Origin: Acidobacteriota bacterium
Lineage (GTDB): Bacteria > Acidobacteriota > B3-B38 > Guanabaribacteriales > JAGGZT01
Direction of reading: 5' to 3'
NCBI GenBank assembly: GCA_021161905.1
Contig: JAGGZT010000001.1
Span: 1-40,182 of the forward strand
DNA length: 40,182 nucleotides
Below are positions 1 to 7,707 of the stretch, in pieces (the stretch's first letter is position 1; the number at the start of each line of letters is the position of its first letter). The notes under the pieces are model-generated. The model did not search any database. It was not told the DNA's origin and was given only the letters and a program-made list of their open reading frames with translations. The translations under genes and the position numbers were made by a program.

Positions 1-303
1 GAGCTGAACCACTCCTTCTTCGTTGGGGAGACCACCAAGACCAACGCTGGTATCCTCGGGATCGGTCTCTATTGCGTTGGCTCCTTTCTCCACTGCATCG
101 AGGGAATTACCACCCGCAGAAAGAACCTTCCAGGCAGCTTCATTTGCCTTAAGTCCATGGGTGCCGCTTGAGAGAACGATGGGAAATTTGGCCTTGGGAA
201 GAGAAATGGAACTTCCTCTTTTGAAAAGAGCACCTAAAAAGCTATAACCAATACCCAAGCTGGCAGAACCCTTTATGAATTCCCTTCTTGTAAAAAAAGC
301 CAT
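1..303 (-). CDS. N4-(beta-N-acetylglucosaminyl)-L-asparaginase / isoaspartyl peptidase-like Ntn hydrolase, Tat-exported (5' part only)
   Basis: Only the first 101 codons are present; the gene runs off the left edge. The N-terminus has a textbook twin-arginine signal (TRREFIKGSASLGIGYSFLG), so a folded, exported enzyme is likely. After it come FPIVLSSGTHGLKANEAAW and DPEDTSVGLGGLPNEEG, which match the conserved N-terminal half of glycosylasparaginases. These Ntn hydrolases release Asp from GlcNAc-Asn or isoaspartyl substrates. The catalytic Thr lies in the missing part, so autocleavage competence cannot be judged. ATG at 303 is preceded by a GGAGG ribosome site and by a good promoter at 353-381. 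The gene is divergent from the 421 hydrolase. Confidence 0.85.
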   Translation of the reverse strand, partial: MAFFTRREFIKGSASLGIGYSFLGALFKRGSSISLPKAKFPIVLSSGTHGLKANEAAWKVLSAGGNSLDAVEKGANAIETDPEDTSVGLGGLPNEEGVVQL

Positions 304-352
304 TGCTCCACCTCCATCTTTAAAAGCTCTCAGTGAAGTTATTAGCTTTCTA

Positions 353-381
353 ATTATAGCTTACTCTTTCTTATCCCTCAA
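353..381 (-). promoter_or_regulatory. Sigma70-type promoter for the asparaginase gene
   Basis: On the minus strand there is TTGAGG at 381-376, 17 bases, then a perfect TATAAT at 358-353. Predicted transcription starts near 346, giving a leader of about 43 bases before the ATG at 303. Confidence 0.6.
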
Positions 382-406
382 GCAGGAAAAGAAAGAAGAA
401 TAATGT

Positions 407-412
407 TAAAAT
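407..412 (+). promoter_or_regulatory. Possible -10 element giving a leaderless or near-leaderless transcript
   Basis: TAAAAT ends 8 bases before the ATG at 421, and there is no ribosome-binding purine tract just before that ATG. No convincing -35 is visible. This spacing would put transcription start at or next to the start codon. Confidence 0.3.
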
Positions 413-420
413 AAGTTGTA

Positions 421-1245
421 ATGGGCGAACTTTGGTATAAAGTTGAGGGAAAAGGGAACCCCATTTTTCTTATCCATGGGGGACCAGGGTTGGATCACAG
501 CTATTTCTTACCGTATCTTTCCCCATTGGCCAAATGGTTCAGCTTGGTATATCTCGATCTTCCAGGTCAAGGACGTTCTCCTGAGCCAGCTTCACTTCGC
601 GGTTATTCTATCAAGGAGGCAGCAAAAAGTGTAAAAGAGCTTGTGGAAAAATTAAGCTTTGACAAAGTCTCTTTGTTGGGACATTCTTACGGTGGTTTCG
701 TAAGCTTGAGGTTTGCCTTTGATTATCCTGAGCTCTTAACAACACTGATCCTCGTCTCCACGGCGGGAAGCAATCGTTATCGGTACCGAACGATAGAGAG
801 ATTCTACCAAAAGGCACCAGACGAAATGCTTAGAGAGGCAGAGGCACTTAGCGAAATGGAGAGTTTTGGCGAAGAAGAACTCAAGAGATCGTTCCGCACT
901 TTTCTCCCCTTTCTATTTCACCAACCTCCACCACCAAAGGAACTTGACGCTATGACCGAGAGAATCCGGTTCTCTCCTATTGCCAACCGCTTTTTCAACC
1001 TATTTGAGCTTCCTTCGTTCGATTTTGAGAAAGAACTCCCTCTTATAAATACTCCCACCCTGATAATCTCAGGAAAGCACGATAATAACATCCCCTTGGA
1101 GGAAGGGGAGCGTCTTTACCGGCTGATGCCCAACGCTAAGCTGGTTATATTTGAAAAAAGCGCTCACTTTCCCTTTATCGAGGAAAATGAGCGATTTCTT
1201 TCCGAAGTAAGAGGCTTCCTCAGTTCCTACTTTAAGGGATGTTGA
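421..1245 (+). CDS. Alpha/beta hydrolase, proline iminopeptidase-like (S33)
   Basis: This 274-residue protein has a complete alpha/beta-hydrolase core. The oxyanion motif HGGPG is at residues 19-23, the nucleophile elbow GHSYGG has Ser89, Asp221 lies in SGKHD, and His249 lies in KSAHF. HGGPG together with GHSYGG is typical of proline iminopeptidases and related S33 enzymes, which remove N-terminal Pro or other residues from small peptides. No signal peptide is seen, so it is probably cytoplasmic, finishing off imported peptides. The ATG at 421 lacks an upstream Shine-Dalgarno. The last 14 bases overlap the end of the convergent GWxTD gene. The exact substrate is not readable; an esterase or other alpha/beta hydrolase is possible. 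Confidence 0.85.
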   Translation: MGELWYKVEGKGNPIFLIHGGPGLDHSYFLPYLSPLAKWFSLVYLDLPGQGRSPEPASLRGYSIKEAAKSVKELVEKLSFDKVSLLGHSYGGFVSLRFAFDYPELLTTLILVSTAGSNRYRYRTIERFYQKAPDEMLREAEALSEMESFGEEELKRSFRTFLPFLFHQPPPPKELDAMTERIRFSPIANRFFNLFELPSFDFEKELPLINTPTLIISGKHDNNIPLEEGERLYRLMPNAKLVIFEKSAHFPFIEENERFLSEVRGFLSSYFKGC

Positions 1246-2243
1246 TCCTAACTTCCCCTGCGCTTTTTTCCCCGCTCTTTTCATCGATGAGCGATAGTCT
1301 CAGAAGGTAAGAACCCGAGGGCGCGGTGAAGGATAGCTCGAAGTAGATGGATTCATCTCCTTTCTTCAGGAGCTCCTCCCTGGTGAAGAACAAGGACTTG
1401 CTCTCCTCCTTTTTCAAGAAGGGACCCTTTTGAGAAAAAAGGGCACAGCGAACCCGCAAAAGTAGATGAAGCCTTTCCCCCTCTTGATAGTAGGTAAGAG
1501 AGCGGTAGTTTACTTCAATTATTACTTTAACATCACCACTTTCACCGATTTTTACTCGATAGTGGAAAGGAAAGGGAAGTTGGGAGAAACTACCAGTAAT
1601 TTCTCTTTCTAAAAAGGGATAACTTAACCCATTAACTTTAATCTGTTTTTCCTTTAATTTGGTGATCATAGGGTGATACCACTTCGGGATAAGTTCTTCC
1701 CCCTTCCTTATGGTGTTGGCTGGACTTACCAACCCCGTCACCTCCGGAATGTTCCTCAATAGATAGTATCTCCCATTTCCTTTGATATCGGCGAAGATTA
1801 ACGGGTTATAGAAAGGAGGGGGAAGACTTTGATAGTACCAGAAGATAACCGGACGCTTTATACCAGCTATCGCTTCTCTCTTCTCTTCCTCCGGAGGACC
1901 AAAAAGGATGTATATCTGTCCCCGGGCGGTCTCCCAACCTTTGAGCCCTCGCTCAATAAAGTGAAGGTTGGCATATTCCACCCTCTCCTCAAATTCCTTC
2001 TTGAACTCATTCTCCGATGTCTCTGGGTTCGGATCACGACGCTTCCAGAATATCTCGATAAACTTGCGCCTTTCCGCATCCGTTTTCAGCTTCTCAAACA
2101 ACCTCTTCTCGGAGGAAAGAACGATCACCTCAACCGGTCCCTTTATCCAATTTCTTAAGGGCTCTTTCTCCTTTTGGAGGCAAAACCATTTTGGGGAGAG
2201 GAGAAGAAAAAAAAGAAATCAAGAAGAAAACCCCCCTCCTCAT
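1232..2243 (-). CDS. GWxTD domain protein, second of a tandem pair, with a one-base frame disruption after the start
   Basis: The main reading frame covers 1232 to about 2222 and includes the GWxTD core (GWETARGQIYILFGPP), with a beta-rich C-terminal part. Homology to the upstream paralog continues past the GTG at 2128 (NWIKGPVEV against DWINGPVRI). That frame has no usable start before its upstream TGA at about 2223. The natural ATG at 2243-2241 forms an ATGA overlap with the stop of the preceding gene, but it is in another frame. The two frames join in the T8 tract at 2214-2207: with seven Ts the product would begin MRRGVFFLISFFLLLSPKW, a good signal peptide. So this is one gene with a 1-base indel, a sequencing or assembly error, or slippage. 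GWxTD proteins are exported and of unknown function. The 3' end overlaps the convergent hydrolase by 14 bases. Confidence 0.75.
1893..2090. repeat. Near-identical 198-base block, copy 1 (GWxTD core)
   Basis: This block aligns without gaps to 2949-3146 (offset 1056) with only four differences, all synonymous. The encoded 66 residues (LKTDAERRKF through LFGPP) are identical. Sequence on both sides diverges sharply, which suggests recent gene conversion rather than whole-gene duplication. Confidence 0.9.
2207..2214 (-). other. T8 homopolymer where the two frames of the second GWxTD gene meet
   Basis: Read on the minus strand this is CTTTTTTTTC. Dropping one T puts the coupled ATG at 2243 in frame with the main GWxTD coding frame and creates a continuous signal peptide. 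Runs of eight are prone to indels during replication, transcriptional slippage and sequencing errors. Confidence 0.75.
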
Positions 2244-3301
2244 TGGTAGGCCTCCTCTTCAGGGGGGATATCTACGAACTGCTCCTTTACCCCTTTAGCA
2301 CCTGTCCGTTTATCTTCGAGTTTAGCTGTAAGATAGTATCCACCAGGAGGAAGATATATAGTTATTCGTTCCTCATACTTCGATTTGCTTCTTTGCACCA
2401 ATTCGTTCTTCATTAAAGAGAGCTCTACCTCTTTATCCTTTTTCTCTATCAATTTTCCTTTTTCTGTCCGTACCTCGAGCGTCAACTTCAATTTCGCCTT
2501 TAGCAGCCCCTTCTCCTGGTAATAAGTGAAATCGGTATAATTTATCCCTATTGTGACGAGGATCTCTTCTCCCCTTTTGTTTTTTCTCCCGGTTAGATGA
2601 TAGCTTAGATCAAAAGGTATAGCAGAAACGGAAATCCCTTCTCGCTTTCCGGTGAGTTCTGAGTAGTCAATATCGCGTCGCACGATCAACTTTTCCCGAA
2701 CATCTTCCATAGGTCTGAAGTATTCCACCGGGATTAGGTCTATCATAGACCGAGGGGTCTGACGGTAGAAGTAAAGATCGAAGATATCACGGGGAAAGGG
2801 GCGAAGTAGATAATACCTTCTGTTGTTGAAAATATCGGCGAAGACAAGCGCTTCGTCCCATCTTAAGTAAGAAGTTGGAGGATTATCGTAATACCAAAAG
2901 TAGGCAAGTCGAGGGACCCCAACAAGATTCTCTCGCCATTCACGAGAAGGAGGACCAAAAAGGATGTATATCTGTCCCCGGGCAGTCTCCCAACCTTTGA
3001 GCCCTCGCTCAATAAAGTGAAGATTGGCATACTCCACCCTCTCCTCAAATTCCTTCTTGAACTCATTCTCCGATGTCTCTGGGTTCGGATCACGACGCTT
3101 CCAGAATATCTCAATAAACTTGCGCCTTTCCGCATCCGTTTTCAGCCTTTTGAACAGTTTTTTCTCAGAGGAAAGGGCAATTATCCTTACCGGACCGTTG
3201 ATCCAATCCTTCAGGGATTCCCGTGCCTTCCCCGGAGGAAGCCATCCTCCATAAAGAAAGAGGAAACCGATGAGGAATAACCAATATTTCGTTGATTTCA
3301 T
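2240..3301 (-). CDS. GWxTD domain protein, first of a tandem pair
   Basis: This 353-residue protein has a Sec signal peptide (about residues 1-26, hydrophobic run YWLFLIGFLFLYGGWL). The conserved GWxTD region follows: FWKRRDPNPETSENEF at 67-82 and GWETARGQIYILFGPP at 103-118. The second half (about 120-353) is rich in beta strands and ends near PGGYYLTAKLEDKRTGAKG. The family is widespread in Acidobacteriota-type genomes and is probably periplasmic or outer-membrane associated; its biochemical role is not established. GAGGAG overlaps the stop of the preceding M14 gene (11-base gap), and the stop TGA overlaps the ATG of the second GWxTD gene, so translation of all three is probably coupled. 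Residues 53-118 are identical to the paralog. Confidence 0.85.
   Translation of the reverse strand: MKSTKYWLFLIGFLFLYGGWLPPGKARESLKDWINGPVRIIALSSEKKLFKRLKTDAERRKFIEIFWKRRDPNPETSENEFKKEFEERVEYANLHFIERGLKGWETARGQIYILFGPPSREWRENLVGVPRLAYFWYYDNPPTSYLRWDEALVFADIFNNRRYYLLRPFPRDIFDLYFYRQTPRSMIDLIPVEYFRPMEDVREKLIVRRDIDYSELTGKREGISVSAIPFDLSYHLTGRKNKRGEEILVTIGINYTDFTYYQEKGLLKAKLKLTLEVRTEKGKLIEKKDKEVELSLMKNELVQRSKSKYEERITIYLPPGGYYLTAKLEDKRTGAKGVKEQFVDIPPEEEAYQ
2949..3146. repeat. Near-identical 198-base block, copy 2 (GWxTD core)
   Basis: Partner of 1893-2090. The four differing positions are all silent at codon level, while the flanking parts of the two genes are clearly diverged. Confidence 0.9.
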
Positions 3302-3312
3302 TCATAAGCTCC

Positions 3313-5007
3313 TCAATTAAAGAGCCAACTCATATAAGGAATGACTTCCAGTTTAACCGGGTTCACCAACCGGTAAATAGGGAAGATGTCCCCTGCCTTT
3401 GGGACCAACCGATATTTGAAATAGCGGATGAGCCCATAGCTCGATGCTGGTTCGAGGAGTATAGGTACCAGGTTTCCTGCCAACTGGGAGGTATAAACGA
3501 CGAAGCTACCTTTCTTTACAACTATCTTGGAGCGTATTGGCTCTACTTCTATCTTCTTCGGAGGGTTGTAATCGAACCTCGCCGGGATTATCTCCTTCAC
3601 CCGGTAGTACTCAACCTCTATCTCCTTGTCCTCCATCACCTGATTTACCCTCACCCCCAAGCGAAGGAGTGTGGCTACGATGTCGCTTCTATCAGCAGGA
3701 ATTATATAGCCTAAAGGACGAACTACCGAGACTCGAGGGACAACCTTAGGTCTCCAGTTAGGCACCGTATAGGTTACTACCTTCATCTCTCCTCTCTTTA
3801 ACGGGATAATTTCATCCCGGGTTATTTTCTCCCCCTTCTTCTTATCGGTTTTCATAAACCCGAGAAGGCCCGGCTCTGGGGGTACCAACCGCTTCAATAC
3901 AAGTGGAGGAGCTTCCGGATCTGCTACATACTCCATCCTCAGATGGACGAGATCGCGAGGAGAAAATCTCTTTCCCTGCTCTATCAGCTTCCTCCGGCAG
4001 GAGGTGACCAATTTCTTTATCTCGGATTTATTTTCAGCTACGAACTTAAGAAGCGCCACCATCGCCTCGTATTGCCGCAAGGTCCTCTCCTTCAGGGTAG
4101 CCACCCTGTGGTCTGACGCCCCCTCAAGGATGAAGGAGAGGGTATTAAAGATGCCAAAGGAGTTTCTTCCATCGTTTATGTCGGTGGTGGAATAGCGAGT
4201 GATGATAACCGGTTTTTCTGGAGTCTTCATCAACCCGTAATTCGCACCAGAGGCAGCGTTTATTCCCAAGATCTGCCGTACAAGGTACTCATGGAAGGTG
4301 TATCCTTTCTTTTTGAGATATCCCTCTATATAGGGCAAAACCTTTCCTCGAGAGAAATCTTGCAACCTCTGATCTATATTGAGATTACTGACCACCCCTA
4401 CATTCTCCTGGTAATAACTTGGTCCCATCTCGTGAACATCGAGGGTTACCTCAGGAAGCCAGCGAATGAAGACCCGATGTGCTGCCTCCACTTCAGGGCT
4501 CTCAAGCTTTATGTGATCCCGATTCATATCGAGGTTCTGCTCGTTCCTTCGGGTATCATTCTCGTTTCCATAGGGGTTCATCTGGGGAATGATAAGGACA
4601 TTTACCTTGGAAAGGAGCGGTTTTAACTTGCCAAGGGTGAGCTCCCGAATGAGAAGAAGAGCTGCCTCCTTTCCCGATTGTTCGTTTCCATGCTGAGAAC
4701 AGATGTAGAGAATAGTCGGCTTCTCCCTGTCCACTTCATTAGGTGAAGCTATCCCTTTCTCCGTTATTATGGCGAGGTAGATATTTCTCTTCTCGTTGTA
4801 ATCGTTGGGATAATCGGTTTTAGCGATGGTCTTTACCACGAGATTAGGAGAAACGGAGGAAATGGTGCTCAAGAAACCGCTTATCTCAGGGTATTGAGTA
4901 TAGCGGGTGTAATCACATTTTTCTCCTGGGGTTTTAATATCTTGTGCAGAAAGAAGGACCGAGATGCTGATAAGCAACAAACCAATTAATAAGGCTTTCT
5001 TTTTCAT
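3313..5007 (-). CDS. Secreted M14-family zinc carboxypeptidase
   Basis: ATG at 5007 is chosen because it overlaps the previous stop (ATGA) and follows GGGGAGA; the product is 564 residues with signal peptide MKKKALLIGLLLISISVLLS. Zinc ligands are His106 and Glu109 (SQHGNEQ) and His192 (LDVHEMG). NLDMNRDH at 158-165 supplies the M14 substrate-binding segment, and Glu295 (SFILEGASDH) fits the general base. M14 enzymes remove C-terminal residues from peptides. The C-terminal 200 residues form a domain also seen in the second M14 protein of this window (27148-28830), ending in a YTSQLAGNLVPILLEP-type motif. It lies sixth in the eight-gene minus-strand unit, just before the GWxTD pair. Confidence 0.88.
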   Translation of the reverse strand: MKKKALLIGLLLISISVLLSAQDIKTPGEKCDYTRYTQYPEISGFLSTISSVSPNLVVKTIAKTDYPNDYNEKRNIYLAIITEKGIASPNEVDREKPTILYICSQHGNEQSGKEAALLLIRELTLGKLKPLLSKVNVLIIPQMNPYGNENDTRRNEQNLDMNRDHIKLESPEVEAAHRVFIRWLPEVTLDVHEMGPSYYQENVGVVSNLNIDQRLQDFSRGKVLPYIEGYLKKKGYTFHEYLVRQILGINAASGANYGLMKTPEKPVIITRYSTTDINDGRNSFGIFNTLSFILEGASDHRVATLKERTLRQYEAMVALLKFVAENKSEIKKLVTSCRRKLIEQGKRFSPRDLVHLRMEYVADPEAPPLVLKRLVPPEPGLLGFMKTDKKKGEKITRDEIIPLKRGEMKVVTYTVPNWRPKVVPRVSVVRPLGYIIPADRSDIVATLLRLGVRVNQVMEDKEIEVEYYRVKEIIPARFDYNPPKKIEVEPIRSKIVVKKGSFVVYTSQLAGNLVPILLEPASSYGLIRYFKYRLVPKAGDIFPIYRLVNPVKLEVIPYMSWLFN

Positions 5008-5258
5008 AGTTCTCCCCTTTCCCGTTCTAAATACCACTCCAAGGTAGCCTCGTCATAGATTAGGGTAAACTCCCTCCCCTCAGCGGAGACCCTGAAGATT
5101 CTCTTTGGGACCGCCCGAGGATGATGGGTTATCTCATATGCCCGAAAGATGATCATCTCTATCTCAAATCTGTGATTATTATAGAAGAATATTTGAGGGC
5201 GTTCCACCCCTTTTCCTCCGGAATAGGTGATTACCGTTATAGGCTCAAGTTCCCTCAT
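5004..5258 (-). CDS. Small 84-residue protein of unknown function
   Basis: This is a compact soluble protein without signal or membrane segment. It reads as a small beta-rich domain (RPQIFFYNNHRFEIEMIIF, then FRVSAEGREFTLIYDEATLEW). It weakly recalls DUF6504-type small proteins, but I cannot confirm that. The gene is real by context: it overlaps the DUF72 gene by 14 bases upstream, and its stop overlaps the M14 start in ATGA. There is no strong ribosome site of its own (only GAGAT), so translation probably depends on the DUF72 gene. Confidence 0.7.
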   Translation of the reverse strand: MRELEPITVITYSGGKGVERPQIFFYNNHRFEIEMIIFRAYEITHHPRAVPKRIFRVSAEGREFTLIYDEATLEWYLERERGEL

Positions 5259-5964
5259 CGACTATCTCCATAAACCGGATGGCGTCCTCGGCCATATTGG
5301 TGTTATTGAAGAGAACAAGAGTTTCCTTATACTGGCTCGAAATATCCAGAAGCTGAGAGAGTTCCTCGTCGGAATAACGATAACGGTATCCTCCTCTTCC
5401 ATGGAGTCGGAAGTAGGCAATCTCTTGATCTTTGGGGAGAGAGGTAAACGGATCGGTAGCGTGAATGATCCCAAGCTCTCTACAAATTTTGGTTATCTCG
5501 GGAAGCTCCCATTTCCCTCGAGGCTCCCAGGCGATTAGATAATTTCTTTTCCCTATTTTCTTGAAGAATTGAAAAAGGTTCTCCTTATTCTCCTCGGAAG
5601 GGGTAAAGCTTGCCGGCGTCTGGAAGAGTACCAACCTTGCCTCAACTGCTTTGGCGATGGCATCGGTCTCCTCAAATGCCCGGAATAGTTCGGGGGTGTT
5701 CTTGAAGAAGCCGTAAGCCCCCCTCTTATCTGGAGGAATTGGCTTTCTAAGCCGACGGTAGGTAGGGGAACTGGGAAGGTGGGTGATCAGTTGCGATGCC
5801 TTGAGGGTGAAGACGAATGAGGCTGGTGCTTCCTTTCGCCATCTGAGCGCCGTCTCCAAACGAGGAAGCTGATAGAAGGTACTCTGAAGCTCGACGAGGG
5901 AAAATCTCTTGAAGTATTCCTCTTTCCTCATAGGGAAGCCGCAGCAACCGACGATGATGCTCAT
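5245..5964 (-). CDS. DUF72 (YecE-like) TIM-barrel protein
   Basis: The product is 239 residues from the ATG at 5964, chosen because it forms an ATGA overlap with the archaemetzincin stop. The start IIVGCCGF matches the DUF72 opening IxxGTSGW-like strand. Other family hallmarks are VELQSTFYQLP near residue 25, a TLKASQLITH segment, LVLFQTPASF, and the C-terminal AYFRLHGRGG ... YRYSDEEL followed by LVLFNNTNMAEDA. DUF72 proteins are predicted TIM barrels with no settled reaction. No export signal is seen. Its place inside an operon of exported peptidases and radical SAM enzymes is the main clue to function. Confidence 0.87.
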   Translation of the reverse strand: MSIIVGCCGFPMRKEEYFKRFSLVELQSTFYQLPRLETALRWRKEAPASFVFTLKASQLITHLPSSPTYRRLRKPIPPDKRGAYGFFKNTPELFRAFEETDAIAKAVEARLVLFQTPASFTPSEENKENLFQFFKKIGKRNYLIAWEPRGKWELPEITKICRELGIIHATDPFTSLPKDQEIAYFRLHGRGGYRYRYSDEELSQLLDISSQYKETLVLFNNTNMAEDAIRFMEIVDEGT

Positions 5965-6578
5965 CGTTCTTTCTCCCTTTCTATAGCCTCTTCCAATAAT
6001 CGGCGACACCGGGGGCAAAAATGGGCACTTTTTCTATCAGTATCGGCAAGGCTGTTTGAAAAATGCATTACGCAGTTAGGATCAGAACAATGGGGAAGGC
6101 CATAGGTGTGACCCAATTCATGGACCGCCTCCTTTAAAGCGCGCAGGAAGAATAGTTCAGGATCAGGAGGTAAGTGATAGAACTCCTGCCTCAGCCTGAC
6201 AAGGGAGATCACTGCTACCTTCGCCTCCGGATCCGCTTCACCAAAAATGAAATTCAATCCCGGAACCCAAAGGTCGTGATTCACTATCCCAAGCACCCGA
6301 GAGGCATCCTTGGGAAATTTTCTCTTAAGCAATGAGAGGATGGCGGGAGAGTAATATTGTCTTCGAGTAGGTACATATGCGCCGGAAGGAAGGCCAATGA
6401 CGGAACCGATAACAAAGGGTTGGTGAAACTCCTCTTCAAGATTAAGACGCAACTCCCGAACCAACTCCGGATCTACCCCATCACCGATGGGTATAAGATA
6501 GACTTTCTTTCCATCCGGATTTCGCCCCGGAAGTATCATATTGAACAACAAGAGAATAACAGATATGAACTTTAGCAT
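5961..6578 (-). CDS. amzA: Archaemetzincin-family zinc metallopeptidase with an N-terminal signal-like segment
   Basis: The signature is complete in this 205-residue protein: HELGHTYGLPHC has zinc ligands His153, His157 and His163 with base Glu154, and Cys164, Cys169, Met171, Cys188 and Cys191 follow as in archaemetzincins (second structural zinc). The domain begins at about residue 25 (KKVYLIPIGDG), where family members usually start. Ahead of it is MLKFISVILLLFNMILPG, which looks like a Sec signal and is unusual for this family. The start is supported by TGAGG seven bases upstream, overlapping the end of the previous gene (4-base gap). The aminopeptidase-like activity reported for relatives is weak and the natural substrate unclear. 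Confidence 0.9.
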   Translation of the reverse strand: MLKFISVILLLFNMILPGRNPDGKKVYLIPIGDGVDPELVRELRLNLEEEFHQPFVIGSVIGLPSGAYVPTRRQYYSPAILSLLKRKFPKDASRVLGIVNHDLWVPGLNFIFGEADPEAKVAVISLVRLRQEFYHLPPDPELFFLRALKEAVHELGHTYGLPHCSDPNCVMHFSNSLADTDRKSAHFCPRCRRLLEEAIEREKER

Positions 6579-6582
6579 CTCC

Positions 6583-7707
6583 TTACCTCAAAAGATGAAT
6601 ATTTCCTATATGAACCCGCTTAAGACCGGATGAGCAAGCAGCTTCATAACAGAGATAAGCCTCCCTTCGCGATGTAGTAGGGAGATCGTTCATCAGAAAC
6701 TGAGGGTAAAAAGCGAGGAGCGAATAAGGTATATCTGGGTCGATATCCGCTATAAAACGAGCAATCGCCCCTACCTCATCCGGAGTTATATATCCAGGGA
6801 TGAGGAGAGTGCTTGCTACAAGGAGCGGAGGTTTCCTTCTCTTCTCGGCAATCTTAGCAAGGAGGAGGAAGTTTTCCAAGGTTCTTTTATTCGACGCTCC
6901 AGTTAACGTCCGATGGAGCCTATCATCCAAAGCTTTTAGATCAAATTTAACGCAACCACCGGAGATAAGGGCTATTTCTCCTATCTCTTGGGCGAACCTC
7001 TTAGCCATACTACTGTTTGTCTCCCAACAAATGCGAAGGATCCTTCCCTTCGTCCGCGAAAGGGCAATCCTTGCCGCTTTTATGGAATGGGTTATCTGCG
7101 GGGTGGGATCCCCACCGAAATAGCAGACACAAGCGGTCTTATCGTCGACGAGATCGGCAAGTTCAGTGGCGCTTAAGGCCCTACCCCCCTTTCCTGCTTT
7201 AAAATGCCAATTCTGACAAAAGAGGCAATCAAAAGAACAGGCGAGATAAAAGACAGCCAAATTGAAAAAACCATACTCCGCACCGTCAGCATAAGAATAG
7301 TCGGATTCATTGTATCCCGAACCAGCGGGGCAAACAAAGGAGGCGACACAATTGGTAGGTAAAGGATCATAATAGTAGTCGAGCATCCCCATATCTTCAC
7401 TGCCAGTAACGGGAACAATCCGCCCAGAAGCGTTTTCCCGCACTCCACAATATCCCCTTTTCCCCTCAGCTATTGAACAATCGTTCACACATATGCCACA
7501 TTTAACCCCTTCTTTCGTCCTCGGAGGAGATGAGGGAAGGGAAAAGGGCTCCCGAGCCTTCTGATGAACCCCGTCAATATGGTAACGGAACCGGTCGTAA
7601 TCCTCTTTGATGCAGGAAACACACAAAGAAAGGACCCTTGATACTCCTTCAACCTTTCCGCAACCGATACACTTGGTTGTGTCACTTTCAGGATTTGAAG
7701 GGACCAT
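6583..7707 (-). CDS. PflA/AmrS-like radical SAM protein with an extra N-terminal cysteine cluster
   Basis: This 374-residue protein carries the radical SAM cluster Cys157-x3-Cys161-x2-Cys164 (ACSFDCLFCQNW). Ahead of it are two further Cys sets: a zinc-ribbon-like CIGC...CVSC (13, 16, 29, 32), and Cys70, 73, 77 and 87 with GKRGYCGVREN, a motif shared with the AmrS protein upstream. It resembles pyruvate formate-lyase activating enzymes, but no glycyl-radical protein is encoded nearby. ATG at 7707 follows GGGGGAG and lies inside the 3' end of the AmrS gene (20-base overlap). The archaemetzincin gene follows after 4 bases. Substrate unknown. Confidence 0.85.
   Translation of the reverse strand: MVPSNPESDTTKCIGCGKVEGVSRVLSLCVSCIKEDYDRFRYHIDGVHQKAREPFSLPSSPPRTKEGVKCGICVNDCSIAEGKRGYCGVRENASGRIVPVTGSEDMGMLDYYYDPLPTNCVASFVCPAGSGYNESDYSYADGAEYGFFNLAVFYLACSFDCLFCQNWHFKAGKGGRALSATELADLVDDKTACVCYFGGDPTPQITHSIKAARIALSRTKGRILRICWETNSSMAKRFAQEIGEIALISGGCVKFDLKALDDRLHRTLTGASNKRTLENFLLLAKIAEKRRKPPLLVASTLLIPGYITPDEVGAIARFIADIDPDIPYSLLAFYPQFLMNDLPTTSRREAYLCYEAACSSGLKRVHIGNIHLLR

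Noticed and set aside
2129-2243. Calling the second GWxTD gene a plain pseudogene
   Set aside because: Apart from the single-base problem in T8 the frame is intact to its stop and the core is kept identical to the paralog, so a functional gene with slippage or a sequencing error is at least as likely.
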